Shown here piece by piece: positions 36,888 through 46,492 of a stretch of 64,000 bases of DNA. The position numbers and the translations under genes were made by a program. Every line of letters starts with the position of its first letter. The stretch's first letter is position 1. The stretch covers positions 61,136 to 125,135 of the forward strand of contig CAZASK010000001.1 in NCBI GenBank assembly GCA_964487845.1, written 5' to 3'. The notes below the pieces were generated by a model, which was not told the DNA's origin, did not search any database, and saw nothing but the letters and a program-made list of their open reading frames with translations. This DNA comes from CAZASK01 sp964487845. GTDB lineage: Bacteria > Chlamydiota > Chlamydiia > Chlamydiales > FEN-1388.

Positions 36888-38680
36888 GCTGTATCCTTCG
36901 CATTTGCCTTTGATGCAATCAGTTGATGGATTTCATTGAGCTCTTTGTGATAGTGCTCAGAGTGAAACGCCATAAAATTCATGTTTTTAATTTTGTTTTG
37001 TAGCGATAAGAAGAATGCTCGTGCGTCGTCGAGAGAGCTAAATTGCAATTTTGCATCAAATATTTTCTTGATGAGTTGCAAGGTAGCTATCTGTCTTTTA
37101 AGGGGAGCATACGTATCTTCTTTATCGAATGCATTTTGTTGTAAGTAGCTAAAGTCATAGAGTTCTGCTTTTAAGTAGGTGACGATGTCATCAAGAGCTG
37201 TGCCCTCTTCACCAACCACTTCCATACGTTTTCTAATTTCATCACCGGCAAAAAGTATTGCCTGTGCTGCATCAACAGTTTCTTTCCACTCAGGCATGGT
37301 ATCCGTAAAGTGCTCTGCGACTGGTGTCAGATACTTTGACCACGAAATGAGGGGGTCAACAGCTGGATAACGCCTCGAGTCGGAGCGTTCTCGTGAGAGG
37401 CCTAAAAAAGCACCAACGACGGCGAGTGTCGCTTGCGTCACCGGTTCTTCGAAGTTTCCTCCAGCAGGCGATACGGCCCCTCCAATGGTAAGAGAGCCCT
37501 TTTTATTGTTTTTCAGCTCTATCATACCTGAGCGTTCATAAAATGCTGCAATACGAGAAGCAAGGTAGGCGGGGAAGGCTTCTTCACCAGGGATCTCTTC
37601 GAGACGTCCAGACATCTCTCTCATCGCCTGCGCCCATCTTGATGTAGAGTCTGCTAGAAGAAGTACATCCAGCCCCATCTGTCTGTAATATTCTGCAATG
37701 GTGACGCCCATATATACTGAAGACTCTCGCGCGGCCACTGGCATTGATGAGGTGTTACAGATGATAATGGTACGCTTCATGAGCGTCTCGTTTGTGTGAG
37801 GGTCGACAAGGTGCGGGAACTCGCGCAAGACCTCTACTACTTCTCCAGCTCTTTCTCCACATGCTACTACCACCACCACATCGACCGATGAGTATTTGGC
37901 AAGGTGATGCTGCAACACTGTTTTTCCAGCTCCAAAGGGGCCAGGACTGCAGAATGTGCCACCCTTCATAAGAGAAAATTGAGTGTCGATAATGCGCATC
38001 CCAGTGTCCATCATTTTCTCTGGTTTGATGCGCTCGCCCTCTTGCAAAGGCATTTTAATTGGCCATTTCTGAAGCATCGTAAACTGATGTTCGACACCCT
38101 TTTCATCGACTGCCTTTGCTATGACATGCTCTACGGTATATGAGCCCTCTTTTGCAATCCAGGTGACGGTATATGTTCCAAACAAAGAAAAGGGGACCAT
38201 GATCTGATGGTGAAAGCGATTTTCTAACACCGTAGCTAGCGTGTCGCCGCGTTTGACAACAGCGCCTACTTTTACTACAGGAACAAAGTCCCAATGACGC
38301 TTTCTATCAATAGGCGGTAAGTAGACCCCTCGAGGTAAGAAGAAGCCTGCCACCGAAGCCACTTCTTCAAGAGGGTTTTGTAGCCCATCAAAAATAGAGC
38401 TCATGAGCCCTGGTCCGAGCTCTGCCTCGAGAAGGTCTCCATGGAACTGTACAGGGGTATCAAGGGCAATACCTCTTGTGTCTTCAAAGACCTGGATTTT
38501 GGCTTCATGGCCTGTGATTTCGATGACCTCACCTTTCAGGGAGACGTCGCCTACTCGCACCATCGCCACTTCCCCTTGGCGAATATCGCCTTCATACGCT
38601 ACCTGAATGAGGTTTCCGAATGCTTTTACAACGCGGCCTGTAGCATGCGCTGTAGTTACTTGTGTATCTCGTGTGGTCAT
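36884..38680 (-). CDS. atpA: V-type ATP synthase catalytic subunit A
   Basis: Catalytic subunit of the V1 head, about 598 aa. The P-loop [11 protein letters not shown] is at about residue 246; [17 protein letters not shown] and [20 protein letters not shown] are typical of A subunits, and the extra non-homologous region (about residues 110-200) separates it from F-type beta. Chlamydiae use this enzyme with an ATP/ADP translocase; whether it makes or consumes ATP here cannot be told. ATGA overlap with the preceding DUF2764 gene. Confidence 0.95.
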   Translation of the reverse strand: MTTRDTQVTTAHATGRVVKAFGNLIQVAYEGDIRQGEVAMVRVGDVSLKGEVIEITGHEAKIQVFEDTRGIALDTPVQFHGDLLEAELGPGLMSSIFDGLQNPLEEVASVAGFFLPRGVYLPPIDRKRHWDFVPVVKVGAVVKRGDTLATVLENRFHHQIMVPFSLFGTYTVTWIAKEGSYTVEHVIAKAVDEKGVEHQFTMLQKWPIKMPLQEGERIKPEKMMDTGMRIIDTQFSLMKGGTFCSPGPFGAGKTVLQHHLAKYSSVDVVVVVACGERAGEVVEVLREFPHLVDPHTNETLMKRTIIICNTSSMPVAARESSVYMGVTIAEYYRQMGLDVLLLADSTSRWAQAMREMSGRLEEIPGEEAFPAYLASRIAAFYERSGMIELKNNKKGSLTIGGAVSPAGGNFEEPVTQATLAVVGAFLGLSRERSDSRRYPAVDPLISWSKYLTPVAEHFTDTMPEWKETVDAAQAILFAGDEIRKRMEVVGEEGTALDDIVTYLKAELYDFSYLQQNAFDKEDTYAPLKRQIATLQLIKKIFDAKLQFSSLDDARAFFLSLQNKIKNMNFMAFHSEHYHKELNEIHQLIASKANAKDTA

Positions 38681-39450
38681 GATACTCCCTTCACGGTGGT
38701 TTCAATAATATGCAATCCTTGTTGCTGATCCAACTCAAGCCATTTTTCACAGATGTTGAGTTGGACAATATAGGCAAGAACGCGGTCTATGTAAAATGTG
38801 TGCCATCCTACCATTGCTTCGATAGCACGAAAGCGCCATTCTGCTAATGCTTGATAGAGATCAAAAGGTGTATCTTTATATTTTGTAAAGAATACTTTCA
38901 GCTCCTTATAGGGCTCTGGAGGATCAAAAGATGTTTGCTGCTGCATGATCTGCTGGATGAATTCATCATCTGGATCTTCGTCTATAAATTCTTTTTTGAA
39001 GTCGCGGCCAAGAGCCTCTGCTCGCATGGCAGTAAATACAAGGCGCCACTGTCTCTCAAAGGATAAGTATGAGTGCGCAAATCCTTTGTGATTGCACGTT
39101 TCTGCTTGAAAAAAGTGGTGGTAGAGACGCGCAAAATGTTTAAGGCGATCTTTTCTATTCGTATATTGCTCAAAGTAGTTCAGCACATAGAAAGGAAGTT
39201 CTTCGTGGTGTAGGAGGTGCTCCTCTAATTCCTTTTCTGTATAGTTGCCGCCAGGAGAAAGAGGCTCGTTTTGCAAAAAGAGACGAATGTTGTCAAGGTC
39301 GATGAGCCTGCGAAGGACTTGTACCGTTTTGAGCTCTTCTCTGCTGAGATTTTGCTGAAGATAAAATTCGAGCTCTACAGAGCCGAGTTCAGGCATCTGG
39401 CCAATGCGAAGAGAGGGTAGGAGTGTTGTGAGAAAATAATGCCTACTCAT
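38677..39450 (-). CDS. V-type ATP synthase-associated DUF2764 protein (probable subunit C counterpart)
   Basis: About 257 aa from ATG 39450; an alternative ATG at 39474 directly follows the atpE stop. The start SRHYFLTTLLPSLRIGQMPE matches the YY/F-L-x-S/T-LP pattern of DUF2764, a family found between atpE and atpA in V-ATPase operons of chlamydiae, spirochaetes and Bacteroidetes. Mostly helical, no membrane segment. Since no other subunit C gene is present in the operon, it probably takes that role, linking shaft and rotor. Gene order supports this strongly; the function is inferred. Confidence 0.8.
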   Translation of the reverse strand: MSRHYFLTTLLPSLRIGQMPELGSVELEFYLQQNLSREELKTVQVLRRLIDLDNIRLFLQNEPLSPGGNYTEKELEEHLLHHEELPFYVLNYFEQYTNRKDRLKHFARLYHHFFQAETCNHKGFAHSYLSFERQWRLVFTAMRAEALGRDFKKEFIDEDPDDEFIQQIMQQQTSFDPPEPYKELKVFFTKYKDTPFDLYQALAEWRFRAIEAMVGWHTFYIDRVLAYIVQLNICEKWLELDQQQGLHIIETTVKGVS

Positions 39451-39474
39451 GTGGATAACACTTCTCTTTCTCAT

Positions 39475-40107
39475 TTAAGAGTTTGCGAAAAAAAACTTAC
39501 GGAAATCTTTTCTAATAAATGTGGTGACAAGCTCTTTGAGTACCTTTTCAGATAAATCAATAGTGACATGTTTTCCCTCAAGATGAACTTGAACACCACC
39601 TTGGAAATCAGCGACTGCAACCGAGCCTTTTTTGAGACGATCTGCGATTTCAGTGGCTACCTTTGCAAGGATCTCCTCAGCAGACATGGTGTGCGCTATT
39701 TTCAGCTGTAAGTTTGCCTTTATGCCATCTCTATCTAGAGCGCGCACGATTGCTTCAACAAGCTTGGAGCCATTTTCGGAAGTTGAGATTTGTGCAGATA
39801 GCCATTTGTCAAGAGAGGGATTGAAGAGTGCATTTTCTATTTTTTGCTTCAAAGTTTCGATCGACTGCTCTGCTGCTTGATGAAGAGAGGATGTGAAGAT
39901 ACGTCTTTCTTCTTCGAGTTTTTTCTTCAAGTCATGGAGATGTTTTTCAGCTTCGTGCCTGGCGTGTGCTTTTATTTTTTCAGCATCCTTTTTGGCGTGC
40001 TCGATGATTTCCAAAGCTTCGGCTTTTGCTGGATCGAGAGTCTCTGTTCGAATTTTTTCGCAGATAGCTTGCACTCTCTGGTGCGCTTTTTCCAATATTG
40101 TATCCAT
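39475..40107 (-). CDS. atpE: V-type ATP synthase subunit E
   Basis: Peripheral-stalk subunit. 210 aa with a long charged N-terminal helix (AKAEALEIIEHAKKDAEKIKAHARHEAEKH-like, residues 22-52) and a globular C-terminal domain (GSVAVADFQGGVQVHLEGKHVTIDL). First gene of the operon E-DUF2764-A-B-D-I-K(-fumC), all closely spaced on the minus strand. Confidence 0.9.
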   Translation of the reverse strand: MDTILEKAHQRVQAICEKIRTETLDPAKAEALEIIEHAKKDAEKIKAHARHEAEKHLHDLKKKLEEERRIFTSSLHQAAEQSIETLKQKIENALFNPSLDKWLSAQISTSENGSKLVEAIVRALDRDGIKANLQLKIAHTMSAEEILAKVATEIADRLKKGSVAVADFQGGVQVHLEGKHVTIDLSEKVLKELVTTFIRKDFRKFFFANS

Positions 40108-40142
40108 TACAACACCTCTTGCTGTTTAAAGAAGGATCACAG

Positions 40143-40171
40143 AGTGTAGCGTTTGATCTGTTTTCATACAA
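40143..40171 (-). promoter_or_regulatory. Candidate promoter of the V-ATPase operon
   Basis: Reading the minus strand: TTGTAT (40166-40171) and TACACT (40143-40148) with a 17-base spacer, about 36 bases ahead of atpE. The boxes match the consensus only moderately, so this is a tentative call. Confidence 0.4.
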
Positions 40172-40302
40172 ATCTAGAATTTCCCTACGTATATAATAAA
40201 ATTTATTTTATGCATATATTCCTTTTTTTTGATTGCTTTCTACCCACTTGCCCCTGTAGGATTGTCTGTAGTATTGGGATATATTTCTAGGAAGAGTCTT
40301 GT

Positions 40303-41628
40303 ATGACGACTAAAGTAAAGATGATTGCACAAAATCCGCTTATTATCCGCTGCCATAGAGTAATGGAAGCATTTGCGAAGTCTGACGACGAGAGGGAGTT
40401 TTACTTAGATCGAGTAGAAGGCTTCTTAGTATATATCGACTTAGACAAGTCAGAAGAAGAGCTCGAGGCGCTCGAAGCTGAGCTCAAAGACAATGCAGAT
40501 CGCTATGTCCCGATTCCAAAGCTTACCTTTTATGAAGTGAAAAAGATCATGGAAGGTTTTGTGAATGAAAAAGTGTATGATATTGATACAAAAGAAAAGC
40601 TTATTGATATTATCCAGTCCAAAGAGGCTCGTGAGAATTTTCTCGAGTTTATCTATGACCATCATTCAGAGCTTGAAAAATGGCAGCAGTATTATCAAGA
40701 GCGCTTTCGCGTTCGCATCATCGAATGGCTGAGAAATAATCGCTTTGACTTTGTCTTTGAAGAAGATCTTGAGCTGACAAAATCGATGGTCGAGAAACTC
40801 AAAATCAACACATTTACTCCAAGAGTAGGAAAAGATGTGGCCGCTGCACGAAAGACGCTTGCTCTCAAGGCAAAGACCTACTATTCCAGCGAAGCATTGA
40901 ATCCAAGGCCAAAGCGTGGCAGACCTCCAAAGCAGGTGGTGAAGGTAGAGACTGAGCCGCAGTTTTCCCAAGATATCTATGTCGCTGTGCCAAAGCAAGT
41001 GAAGCCATTCTTATTTACACCAGAATATCACGGAACTTCTTCTATTTTCACATTCTCTGGCAAGTTTGCTTCAGAAGAAGATCTTCTGGCTCATAGAAGA
41101 AACCAAGTTCAGTCGGCTGCTGCTCTTGAAGCTCAAGATTTGAACCAGAAGCTTCAGGCACTGAGAGCCATTTCTGCGCATTGGCTGAATAAAGAAGCAG
41201 GCGCACCAAGTATTCCTAACGGTACTCCAAATAAACCAGCCTCTTCTCTTTCTGTACCTATTATGGCAGAGGAGTTAGAAAAGCCGCTTCATGCAGTAGT
41301 TTCTCGGAAGTCAAAGCCTTTGCAGATTACAAAAAAAGAAAGCTCCAAGCCTGTAAAGAAAGCGCCAAAAAAAGAAGCTGCCAAGAAGCCGGAGACAAAA
41401 ACTCCAGAGAAGGAAGTCAAAAAATCTTCTGTGGTCAAGGCCACAGCATCTCAAAAGAAGACTGTGCCTGCAAAGAAGCAGGTATTGCGCTCTATCAGCA
41501 AAAAGGCGGTGCCAGTAAAAAAAACAACAGGTGTACAACCTAAAAAAAGTGCAAAACCTGTTGTCAAGGCACCAAAGAAAGCGGTAGAGAAGAAAGCGCC
41601 CATGAGGCTGCTCAGAAGGAAGAAATAG
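40303..41628 (+). CDS. UPF0158-family protein with AT-hook-like motif and lysine-rich tail
   Basis: 441 aa. The N-terminal half is the chlamydial UPF0158 domain (SDDEREFYLDRVEGFLVYID, LTFYEVKKIMEGFVNEK, DHHSELEKWQQYY, IIEWLRNN). At about residue 200 is RPKRGRPPK, a typical AT-hook core. The C-terminal 120 residues are extremely lysine/alanine/proline-rich (KKAPKKEAAKK, KSAKPVVKAPKKAVEKK), like histone-H1-type tails such as chlamydial Hc2. The combination suggests a chromatin- or DNA-associated protein; its function is unknown. Divergent from the V-ATPase operon. Confidence 0.85.
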   Translation: MTTKVKMIAQNPLIIRCHRVMEAFAKSDDEREFYLDRVEGFLVYIDLDKSEEELEALEAELKDNADRYVPIPKLTFYEVKKIMEGFVNEKVYDIDTKEKLIDIIQSKEARENFLEFIYDHHSELEKWQQYYQERFRVRIIEWLRNNRFDFVFEEDLELTKSMVEKLKINTFTPRVGKDVAAARKTLALKAKTYYSSEALNPRPKRGRPPKQVVKVETEPQFSQDIYVAVPKQVKPFLFTPEYHGTSSIFTFSGKFASEEDLLAHRRNQVQSAAALEAQDLNQKLQALRAISAHWLNKEAGAPSIPNGTPNKPASSLSVPIMAEELEKPLHAVVSRKSKPLQITKKESSKPVKKAPKKEAAKKPETKTPEKEVKKSSVVKATASQKKTVPAKKQVLRSISKKAVPVKKTTGVQPKKSAKPVVKAPKKAVEKKAPMRLLRRKK

Positions 41629-41653
41629 TCCTCTTTTCTGCAAGTACAATACA

Positions 41654-42664
41654 ATGGATCAAGTTGTCATTTCAACAGAAAAACTTGCGCGCTCGTATCG
41701 CACTTCTCGTAAAGAGACAGGCCTTCTAGGCTCTATAAAAGGGCTTTTTACTGATACATCAGCGCTCAAGCATGCTTTATTGCCGATAGATCTGCAAATC
41801 ATGCGTGGCCAGATTGTCGGATTAGTAGGCTCCAATGGAGCTGGTAAAACCACATTATTGAAGTTATTGGCAGGCCTCATCTTTCCTACGAGTGGAAGGG
41901 CAGAAGTGCTAGGCCATACGCCGTCAGATCGCTCGAGTGCCTTTTTGAAGCAAATAAGCCTTCTTTTGGGACAGAAAAATCAGCTCTGGTGGGATATCTC
42001 AGCAAGCGATAGTTTTCAGCTGCTTATCACGATCTATGATCTCGATAAGAGGGCTACTATAAAACGTGTAGAAGAGCTTGCGGATCGACTCGACTGCCGC
42101 CATGTGCTGCAGGTGCCACTACGCCGCTTAAGCTTGGGCGAGCGCATGAAAATGGAGTTGATTGGAAGCCTTCTGCATCAGCCAAAAATTCTCTTCCTCG
42201 ACGAGCCTACGATTGGCTTGGATGTGGTTGCACAGACAAACATCCGTCAATTCATCTTAGATGAGCTGAAGGGATCTGATGTCACCATCATCTTGACAAG
42301 TCACTACATGGATGACATCGCCTTGTTAGCAGATCGTCTGCTTCTCATGAGTCATGGCGCTATTGCCTATGACGGCACTGTTGATCATTTTATGTCTCTG
42401 ACGCCGACTACAAAACGGCTGACGGGTGACTTTATGACTCCTCTATCGGAAGAAATTCACCTTACACCAGAGTGCACTATTCCAGCTGGTGCCTATACAT
42501 TTGATCATTCGTTATCATCTGCAGAGCTTTTTCAAGCTCTGAAAGTACTTACTTCCAAGACCCAAATTAGGGATTTAAAAATAGAAGAGCCAGAGTTTGA
42601 AGATGTCATGCGTATCTTTCTTGAAAAAGAATCTAGCCTGCATAAGGCTCGGCATATCCACTAG
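41654..42664 (+). CDS. ABC transporter ATP-binding protein (ABC-2 exporter)
   Basis: 336-aa ATPase. Walker A GSNGAGKTTLLK (about residues 58-69), signature LSLGERMKMELIGSL and Walker B ILFLDEPTIGLDVVAQ. The C-terminal 100 residues after the core are typical of ATPases paired with ABC-2 permeases of the ABC2_membrane_6 (DUF990) type, and two such permease genes follow directly. Substrate unknown; this type is usually an exporter or lipid/polysaccharide transporter. Confidence 0.9.
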   Translation: MDQVVISTEKLARSYRTSRKETGLLGSIKGLFTDTSALKHALLPIDLQIMRGQIVGLVGSNGAGKTTLLKLLAGLIFPTSGRAEVLGHTPSDRSSAFLKQISLLLGQKNQLWWDISASDSFQLLITIYDLDKRATIKRVEELADRLDCRHVLQVPLRRLSLGERMKMELIGSLLHQPKILFLDEPTIGLDVVAQTNIRQFILDELKGSDVTIILTSHYMDDIALLADRLLLMSHGAIAYDGTVDHFMSLTPTTKRLTGDFMTPLSEEIHLTPECTIPAGAYTFDHSLSSAELFQALKVLTSKTQIRDLKIEEPEFEDVMRIFLEKESSLHKARHIH

Positions 42665-43412
42665 GATAGCCTATAAAGCCGATTTTTTGATGGCCGTTGC
42701 CATTCTGCCGCTCTGCTATTTTTTAGCAGAGGCTGCATTTTGGACGGGGCTGATCGATGCTTCTGGGAGCGAGCTTTTTGCAGGGTTTCCAGCACGCTAC
42801 TACGTAGGCTATTTTCTCTATCTTATCTTGCAGCTCGGAAGTCTCAACTGGCGCTTTGAGCGTGTGATGATTGCCGAGATTAACAGCGGCGCTGTCAATG
42901 CGTTATTGCTCAGGCCAAGCTCCTTTTATGAGTATCATCTGGGGCAGCTGCTGGGACAGAAGCTGATCACCGCTGTGGCTATGATTCCTGTGGTTTCATA
43001 TATTGCGTGGCAGTGGGATCTGCCGTGCCATCTCGAAAGGCTACCTCTCGTGTTTTTCATGGGCATCTGCTATGTAGTCTTGCTCTTTTCACTACACTTT
43101 GCCGTGGCGGCGATGGCATTTTTCTTCGATAACGTCTATAGCCTCAATAACACAAAAAACATGATCCTCTGGTTTTTAACTGGCGAGCTCATGCCCCTCG
43201 ATCTTCTGCCTTCTCCGGTACGTGAGTGGGTGATCGCGCTGCCCTTTAGCTCTGGGATCTACTTGCCAGCCGCATACCTTTCAGGACGTATTGACACCCC
43301 AGTGTTTATGAGAGGATTTGTGAGCTTAGCTATTGGCGGCCTCTTCTTTGGTCTTTTGGCGCGTCTTCTGTGGAGACAGGGATTGCGCCGATATGGTGGA
43401 ACAGGAGCATAG
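42603..43412 (+). CDS. ABC-2 family permease (DUF990-like), subunit 1
   Basis: 269 aa with six hydrophobic segments. Start KKNLACIRLGISTRIAYKADF fits the family, in which the first helix follows a short amphipathic segment. ATG 42603 lies inside the ATPase gene, overlapping it by 62 bases out of frame. The motif LNTKNMILWFLTGELMPLDLLP is typical (NNTKNMILWFLTGE here). Works with the ATPase before it and the permease after it. Confidence 0.82.
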   Translation: MSCVSFLKKNLACIRLGISTRIAYKADFLMAVAILPLCYFLAEAAFWTGLIDASGSELFAGFPARYYVGYFLYLILQLGSLNWRFERVMIAEINSGAVNALLLRPSSFYEYHLGQLLGQKLITAVAMIPVVSYIAWQWDLPCHLERLPLVFFMGICYVVLLFSLHFAVAAMAFFFDNVYSLNNTKNMILWFLTGELMPLDLLPSPVREWVIALPFSSGIYLPAAYLSGRIDTPVFMRGFVSLAIGGLFFGLLARLLWRQGLRRYGGTGA

Positions 43413-43420
43413 GTGAAGGT

Positions 43421-44038
43421 ATGTGGCAGTCCTTGAAAAAAATGATGCGCCTTGAGTGGTCCTTGTTTCAGTTGAGCGCTATTGCAGATATGCAGGTGCC
43501 CTTTAATGTAGGCGTTCAATTTATAAACGATATTTTATGGTATAGCGTGCAGATTTTGCTCTTTGAGGCGCTCTATCTTCATGTCGACAGCTTAGGAGGC
43601 TGGGGTATCGTTGAAATGCGTGTTTTCCTTGGGGTCTTGTTTTTGGTGGATGCCCTTCAGATGTCAGGGGGCTTTCCATGGCTGCGCTCTCTGTGGCTCT
43701 TTGTCCTCATCCCAGCAGCTCTTGCAATCTTTTACTCGACACGGCTTCTCTTCTGTACGGTGACTCTGCTCATGACAAGGGCGGATCATTTCCAAGAATT
43801 TTATTTTACATTTTTTAAAATGGGGCAGCGTCCTGATCGCCTCTATGGACCTGCTGTGCGTTATTTGATTTTGCTTGTAATCCCAGTGGGCATGATAGCG
43901 AGCTTTCCAACACGCGTTTTGGTGGATCCTTGTGACAGCTGGGCTCTACCGGCACTGCTAGCGGCAGCAGCCATTACTTTGTTCCTATCCAACCGTTTTT
44001 GGCGCTGGTCTGTCAAACGCTATATGACGATTGGGTGA
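43421..44038 (+). CDS. ABC-2 family permease (DUF990-like), subunit 2
   Basis: 205 aa from ATG 43421; the longer frame starting at 43370 is inside the previous gene. About five hydrophobic segments; RPDRLYGPAVRYLILLVIP resembles the conserved central loop of the second DUF990 subunit. With the two genes before it, it forms a complete three-gene exporter. It ends shortly before the convergent Inc-like gene. The substrate cannot be predicted. Confidence 0.8.
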   Translation: MWQSLKKMMRLEWSLFQLSAIADMQVPFNVGVQFINDILWYSVQILLFEALYLHVDSLGGWGIVEMRVFLGVLFLVDALQMSGGFPWLRSLWLFVLIPAALAIFYSTRLLFCTVTLLMTRADHFQEFYFTFFKMGQRPDRLYGPAVRYLILLVIPVGMIASFPTRVLVDPCDSWALPALLAAAAITLFLSNRFWRWSVKRYMTIG

Positions 44039-44065
44039 CAGCCGTATTTGCTTGATAGATCATTT

Positions 44066-44449
44066 CTATAGTTTTTCATAGCATTTACAAAAACCAACAA
44101 AAGGCAATGCGATGAACATCCCGAGCATGGTAACAGGGTTTTTATCACTCTTGTTGTCTATATTTGCGCCTATTAGTGTGATGGCAAGGCCCACGATTGT
44201 AAGCGGCAAAAGAGCAAGCGAAAGGGCGCCAAGGACAACAGCTGCTGTTCCAAGGCCAACTTTTTGTAGCATCTGGAGGCCCTTAGAATCCAACCACGAT
44301 GGCGTTTTTTGCTCTGATTGTTTTGTTTTATTGGTCTCGTTATTAGTGGGTAGGTCTGTGTTGTTACCAACAGTCGATTGGTTCTGGGTGATGTTGAACT
44401 GATTGTCGTGCGAATTCGTGTTGCCACTAACAGAGAAATTGTTCTGCAT
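44066..44449 (-). CDS. Inc-like bilobed membrane protein
   Basis: 127 aa. The first 55 residues are polar and rich in Asn, Thr and Gln (NTNSHDNQFNITQNQS). They are followed by two closely spaced hydrophobic helices with a very short turn (VGLGTAAVVLGALSLALL and LTIVGLAITLIG), the bilobed pattern of chlamydial inclusion membrane proteins, which are type III secreted without a cleavable signal. A short C-terminal segment with a third weak hydrophobic stretch ends the protein. The call rests on pattern only. Confidence 0.6.
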   Translation of the reverse strand: MQNNFSVSGNTNSHDNQFNITQNQSTVGNNTDLPTNNETNKTKQSEQKTPSWLDSKGLQMLQKVGLGTAAVVLGALSLALLPLTIVGLAITLIGANIDNKSDKNPVTMLGMFIALPFVGFCKCYEKL

Positions 44450-44454
44450 TCTTT

Positions 44455-45486
44455 TTACTCCACATTTTGAGTTTGATAGAGTTGCTCGGCATATAAGACA
44501 GATGCGTTATAGAACGCCTGGTTTTTGAGTAGAAGATTGCGCTCTATAATGACTGGATTTTTTTGGATCACATGCAATAAAAAGTCGGCATGTGGATTTT
44601 TAAATGTGCCGCCCCAGAGGTGGATTTCGCAGTCGTGTAAATCTGCCATCTCGGCAGATGTCGTGATAAGTGCAGAGAGAGCATGTGCCATATCGCGAAC
44701 GAGCTCTTTGGCGATAGGATCGTGATGACGAAGCGCTTCATCAAATACGACAGTCGCTGCCTTAGCCACATCTGCTGGCAGCATCTCACGTAATGTAAGT
44801 GGACGGATAAGATCTTTGAGACTCTCTACTTCGAAAAATTCTTGTAATGCTGTTGTCAGACTCGTTGGCTTACCAAAGCCATATTCATCCGCAAGTGCCG
44901 CTTTTATACCCTGAAGAGCTAGGTGGTATCCGCTTCCTTCATCTCCTAGAAGGGGTCCCAAACCTCCTGCTTGATAGACGATGCCATCTTGTTTGGCAAA
45001 GGCTACAGATCCTGTCCCCGAGATCAAGACGCCGCCACAAGGGTCAATGAGCTGAAGAGCAAGCTCTGCGTCACCAAGGAGGATGATGTTGTCTTTGGCG
45101 ATTCCATATTCTTCAAAAAGTGATGAGATGATTTGTTTATTTTCTTCATTGCTTAACCCTGCCATCCCAGCGACGACTCTGCAGTCTGTGAATAAAGACT
45201 CGAGAGGGATTTCCAGATAGCCTATTTGTACATCGTGGAAGAGCTCATAAAAAGCTGTGCGTACACCATCGATGCCTACTGTGTTGATATTGGATCCTGA
45301 GGCAATAATAGAATCTGATGATCGTGAGTCTTGTACTAGTAGTTCGAGCTGCCCTGCTTGATTGATGACTTGCATGAGTGTTTTTGATCCGCCGCCATCA
45401 ATACAAATTGTATAGGGGCTTGCTATGAGGCTGCTTAGGTTCAAAAAGAGCGCAGTGAGGCAAAGAAAAAATGAAGAATAGATCAT
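44455..45486 (-). CDS. BadF/NagK-type sugar kinase with N-terminal signal-like sequence
   Basis: 343 aa of the BadF/BadG/BcrA/BcrD ATPase family, the group with N-acetylglucosamine kinase. Motifs: phosphate-1 ICIDGGGSKTLMQV, GVLISGTGSVAFA, LLGDEGSGYHLALQGIKAA and LHDCEIHLWGGTFKN. Oddly, the first 22 residues (SSFFLCLTALFLNLSSLIAS) look like a Sec signal ahead of the first ATPase strand; no alternative ATG exists there. An ATP-dependent kinase outside the cytoplasm would be unusual, so the segment may be an anchor or a secretion signal to a host compartment. Overlaps the hemA stop by ATGA. Confidence 0.8.
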   Translation of the reverse strand: MIYSSFFLCLTALFLNLSSLIASPYTICIDGGGSKTLMQVINQAGQLELLVQDSRSSDSIIASGSNINTVGIDGVRTAFYELFHDVQIGYLEIPLESLFTDCRVVAGMAGLSNEENKQIISSLFEEYGIAKDNIILLGDAELALQLIDPCGGVLISGTGSVAFAKQDGIVYQAGGLGPLLGDEGSGYHLALQGIKAALADEYGFGKPTSLTTALQEFFEVESLKDLIRPLTLREMLPADVAKAATVVFDEALRHHDPIAKELVRDMAHALSALITTSAEMADLHDCEIHLWGGTFKNPHADFLLHVIQKNPVIIERNLLLKNQAFYNASVLYAEQLYQTQNVE

Positions 45487-46481
45487 CGGAGTGCTCCTCG
45501 AGTGTTCCTTATTTGTATACGGCTTGCAGTCAGTCTTTCCGATACATCGCGAATAAGCGTCTCTGCCGTGTGAACGGAAGCATGAAAGCCTGTTCTTTTT
45601 TCTGCAGCAAAATTCTGCAACATATCGATATTCATGATGTCTGCCTTGATGTCTGGGTCGATATTGCGCGGAATCGAAAGGTCGATGAGAAGGCGTCTTC
45701 GGGGCGATTTTTGATAAATCTTTTCAGTAAGTAGATATGATGGAGATTTGGTAGCACAGACAATACATTCATACTCGGCCCAACTATGAGGAAACTGATG
45801 CCAGGCGAGTGTGCTGCAGCTAAGCCTCTTGCTGATATGCGAAAGCGGTAGCTCGCTTCTATTGGTAAAGGTAACGGTGGCAAGGCCCTTGTTTTGTAAA
45901 AACGTCGCTGTCTTTACATTTATTTCAGAGGTGCCCACAAAGAGTATTGAGGGGACCGTTTTTTTAAAATATTCATATACTTTTGCAGCTACTGCATGTT
46001 CAAGGTCGGGGATGTCGCGATGTATAAGAAATTTCGTGCGCACTTCTTTAGAAATTTTGAGCGCCTTTTGAAAGAGAAAATGGAGTTCGCTACAAAGAGA
46101 GTATGTCGATGAGGCGACCTCGTAGGCATTGCGCACCTGTCCTTGAATTTCTGTTTCTGCGATGATGGCGCTGTCAAGTCCTGCTGCTACCCTTGCCAGG
46201 TGCTGTAGGCAGTCAATCCCGAAAAAAGAATAGCACTTTTGTTCAAAGTCGACATCGATTTCTTCTCGTAGGATGGAGAGGATGTGTTGATGGGTGTCAG
46301 CTAGATTTTCTGAGGCAAAATAGAGCTCTGCTCGATTGCATGTCGATAGGACCACACAACTTTCTCGTAGATGTGTAGGCAGGGTATGAGAAGAAAAACG
46401 ATTCAAAAGCGCAAGCGCCATCTTTTCTCGAATCGCCACTTTCGCCACCTTGTGGTTGATGCCAATAACGGCTATACGCAT
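45483..46481 (-). CDS. hemA: Glutamyl-tRNA reductase
   Basis: Reduces glutamyl-tRNA-Glu to glutamate-1-semialdehyde, the first step of C5 haem synthesis. 332 aa, shorter than the usual ~420, as in Chlamydia, lacking much of the dimerisation domain. The catalytic cysteine is Cys 48 in VVLSTCNRAELY; DSAIIAETEIQGQVRNAYE is the second conserved block; IDLSIPRNIDP is in the NADPH domain. ATG 46481 follows AAGGAG that overlaps the stop of the gene before it. In Chlamydia it is next to gyrB_2; here two genes lie between. Confidence 0.93.
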   Translation of the reverse strand: MRIAVIGINHKVAKVAIREKMALALLNRFSSHTLPTHLRESCVVLSTCNRAELYFASENLADTHQHILSILREEIDVDFEQKCYSFFGIDCLQHLARVAAGLDSAIIAETEIQGQVRNAYEVASSTYSLCSELHFLFQKALKISKEVRTKFLIHRDIPDLEHAVAAKVYEYFKKTVPSILFVGTSEINVKTATFLQNKGLATVTFTNRSELPLSHISKRLSCSTLAWHQFPHSWAEYECIVCATKSPSYLLTEKIYQKSPRRRLLIDLSIPRNIDPDIKADIMNIDMLQNFAAEKRTGFHASVHTAETLIRDVSERLTASRIQIRNTRGALR

Positions 46482-46492
46482 GCAAAAACTCC

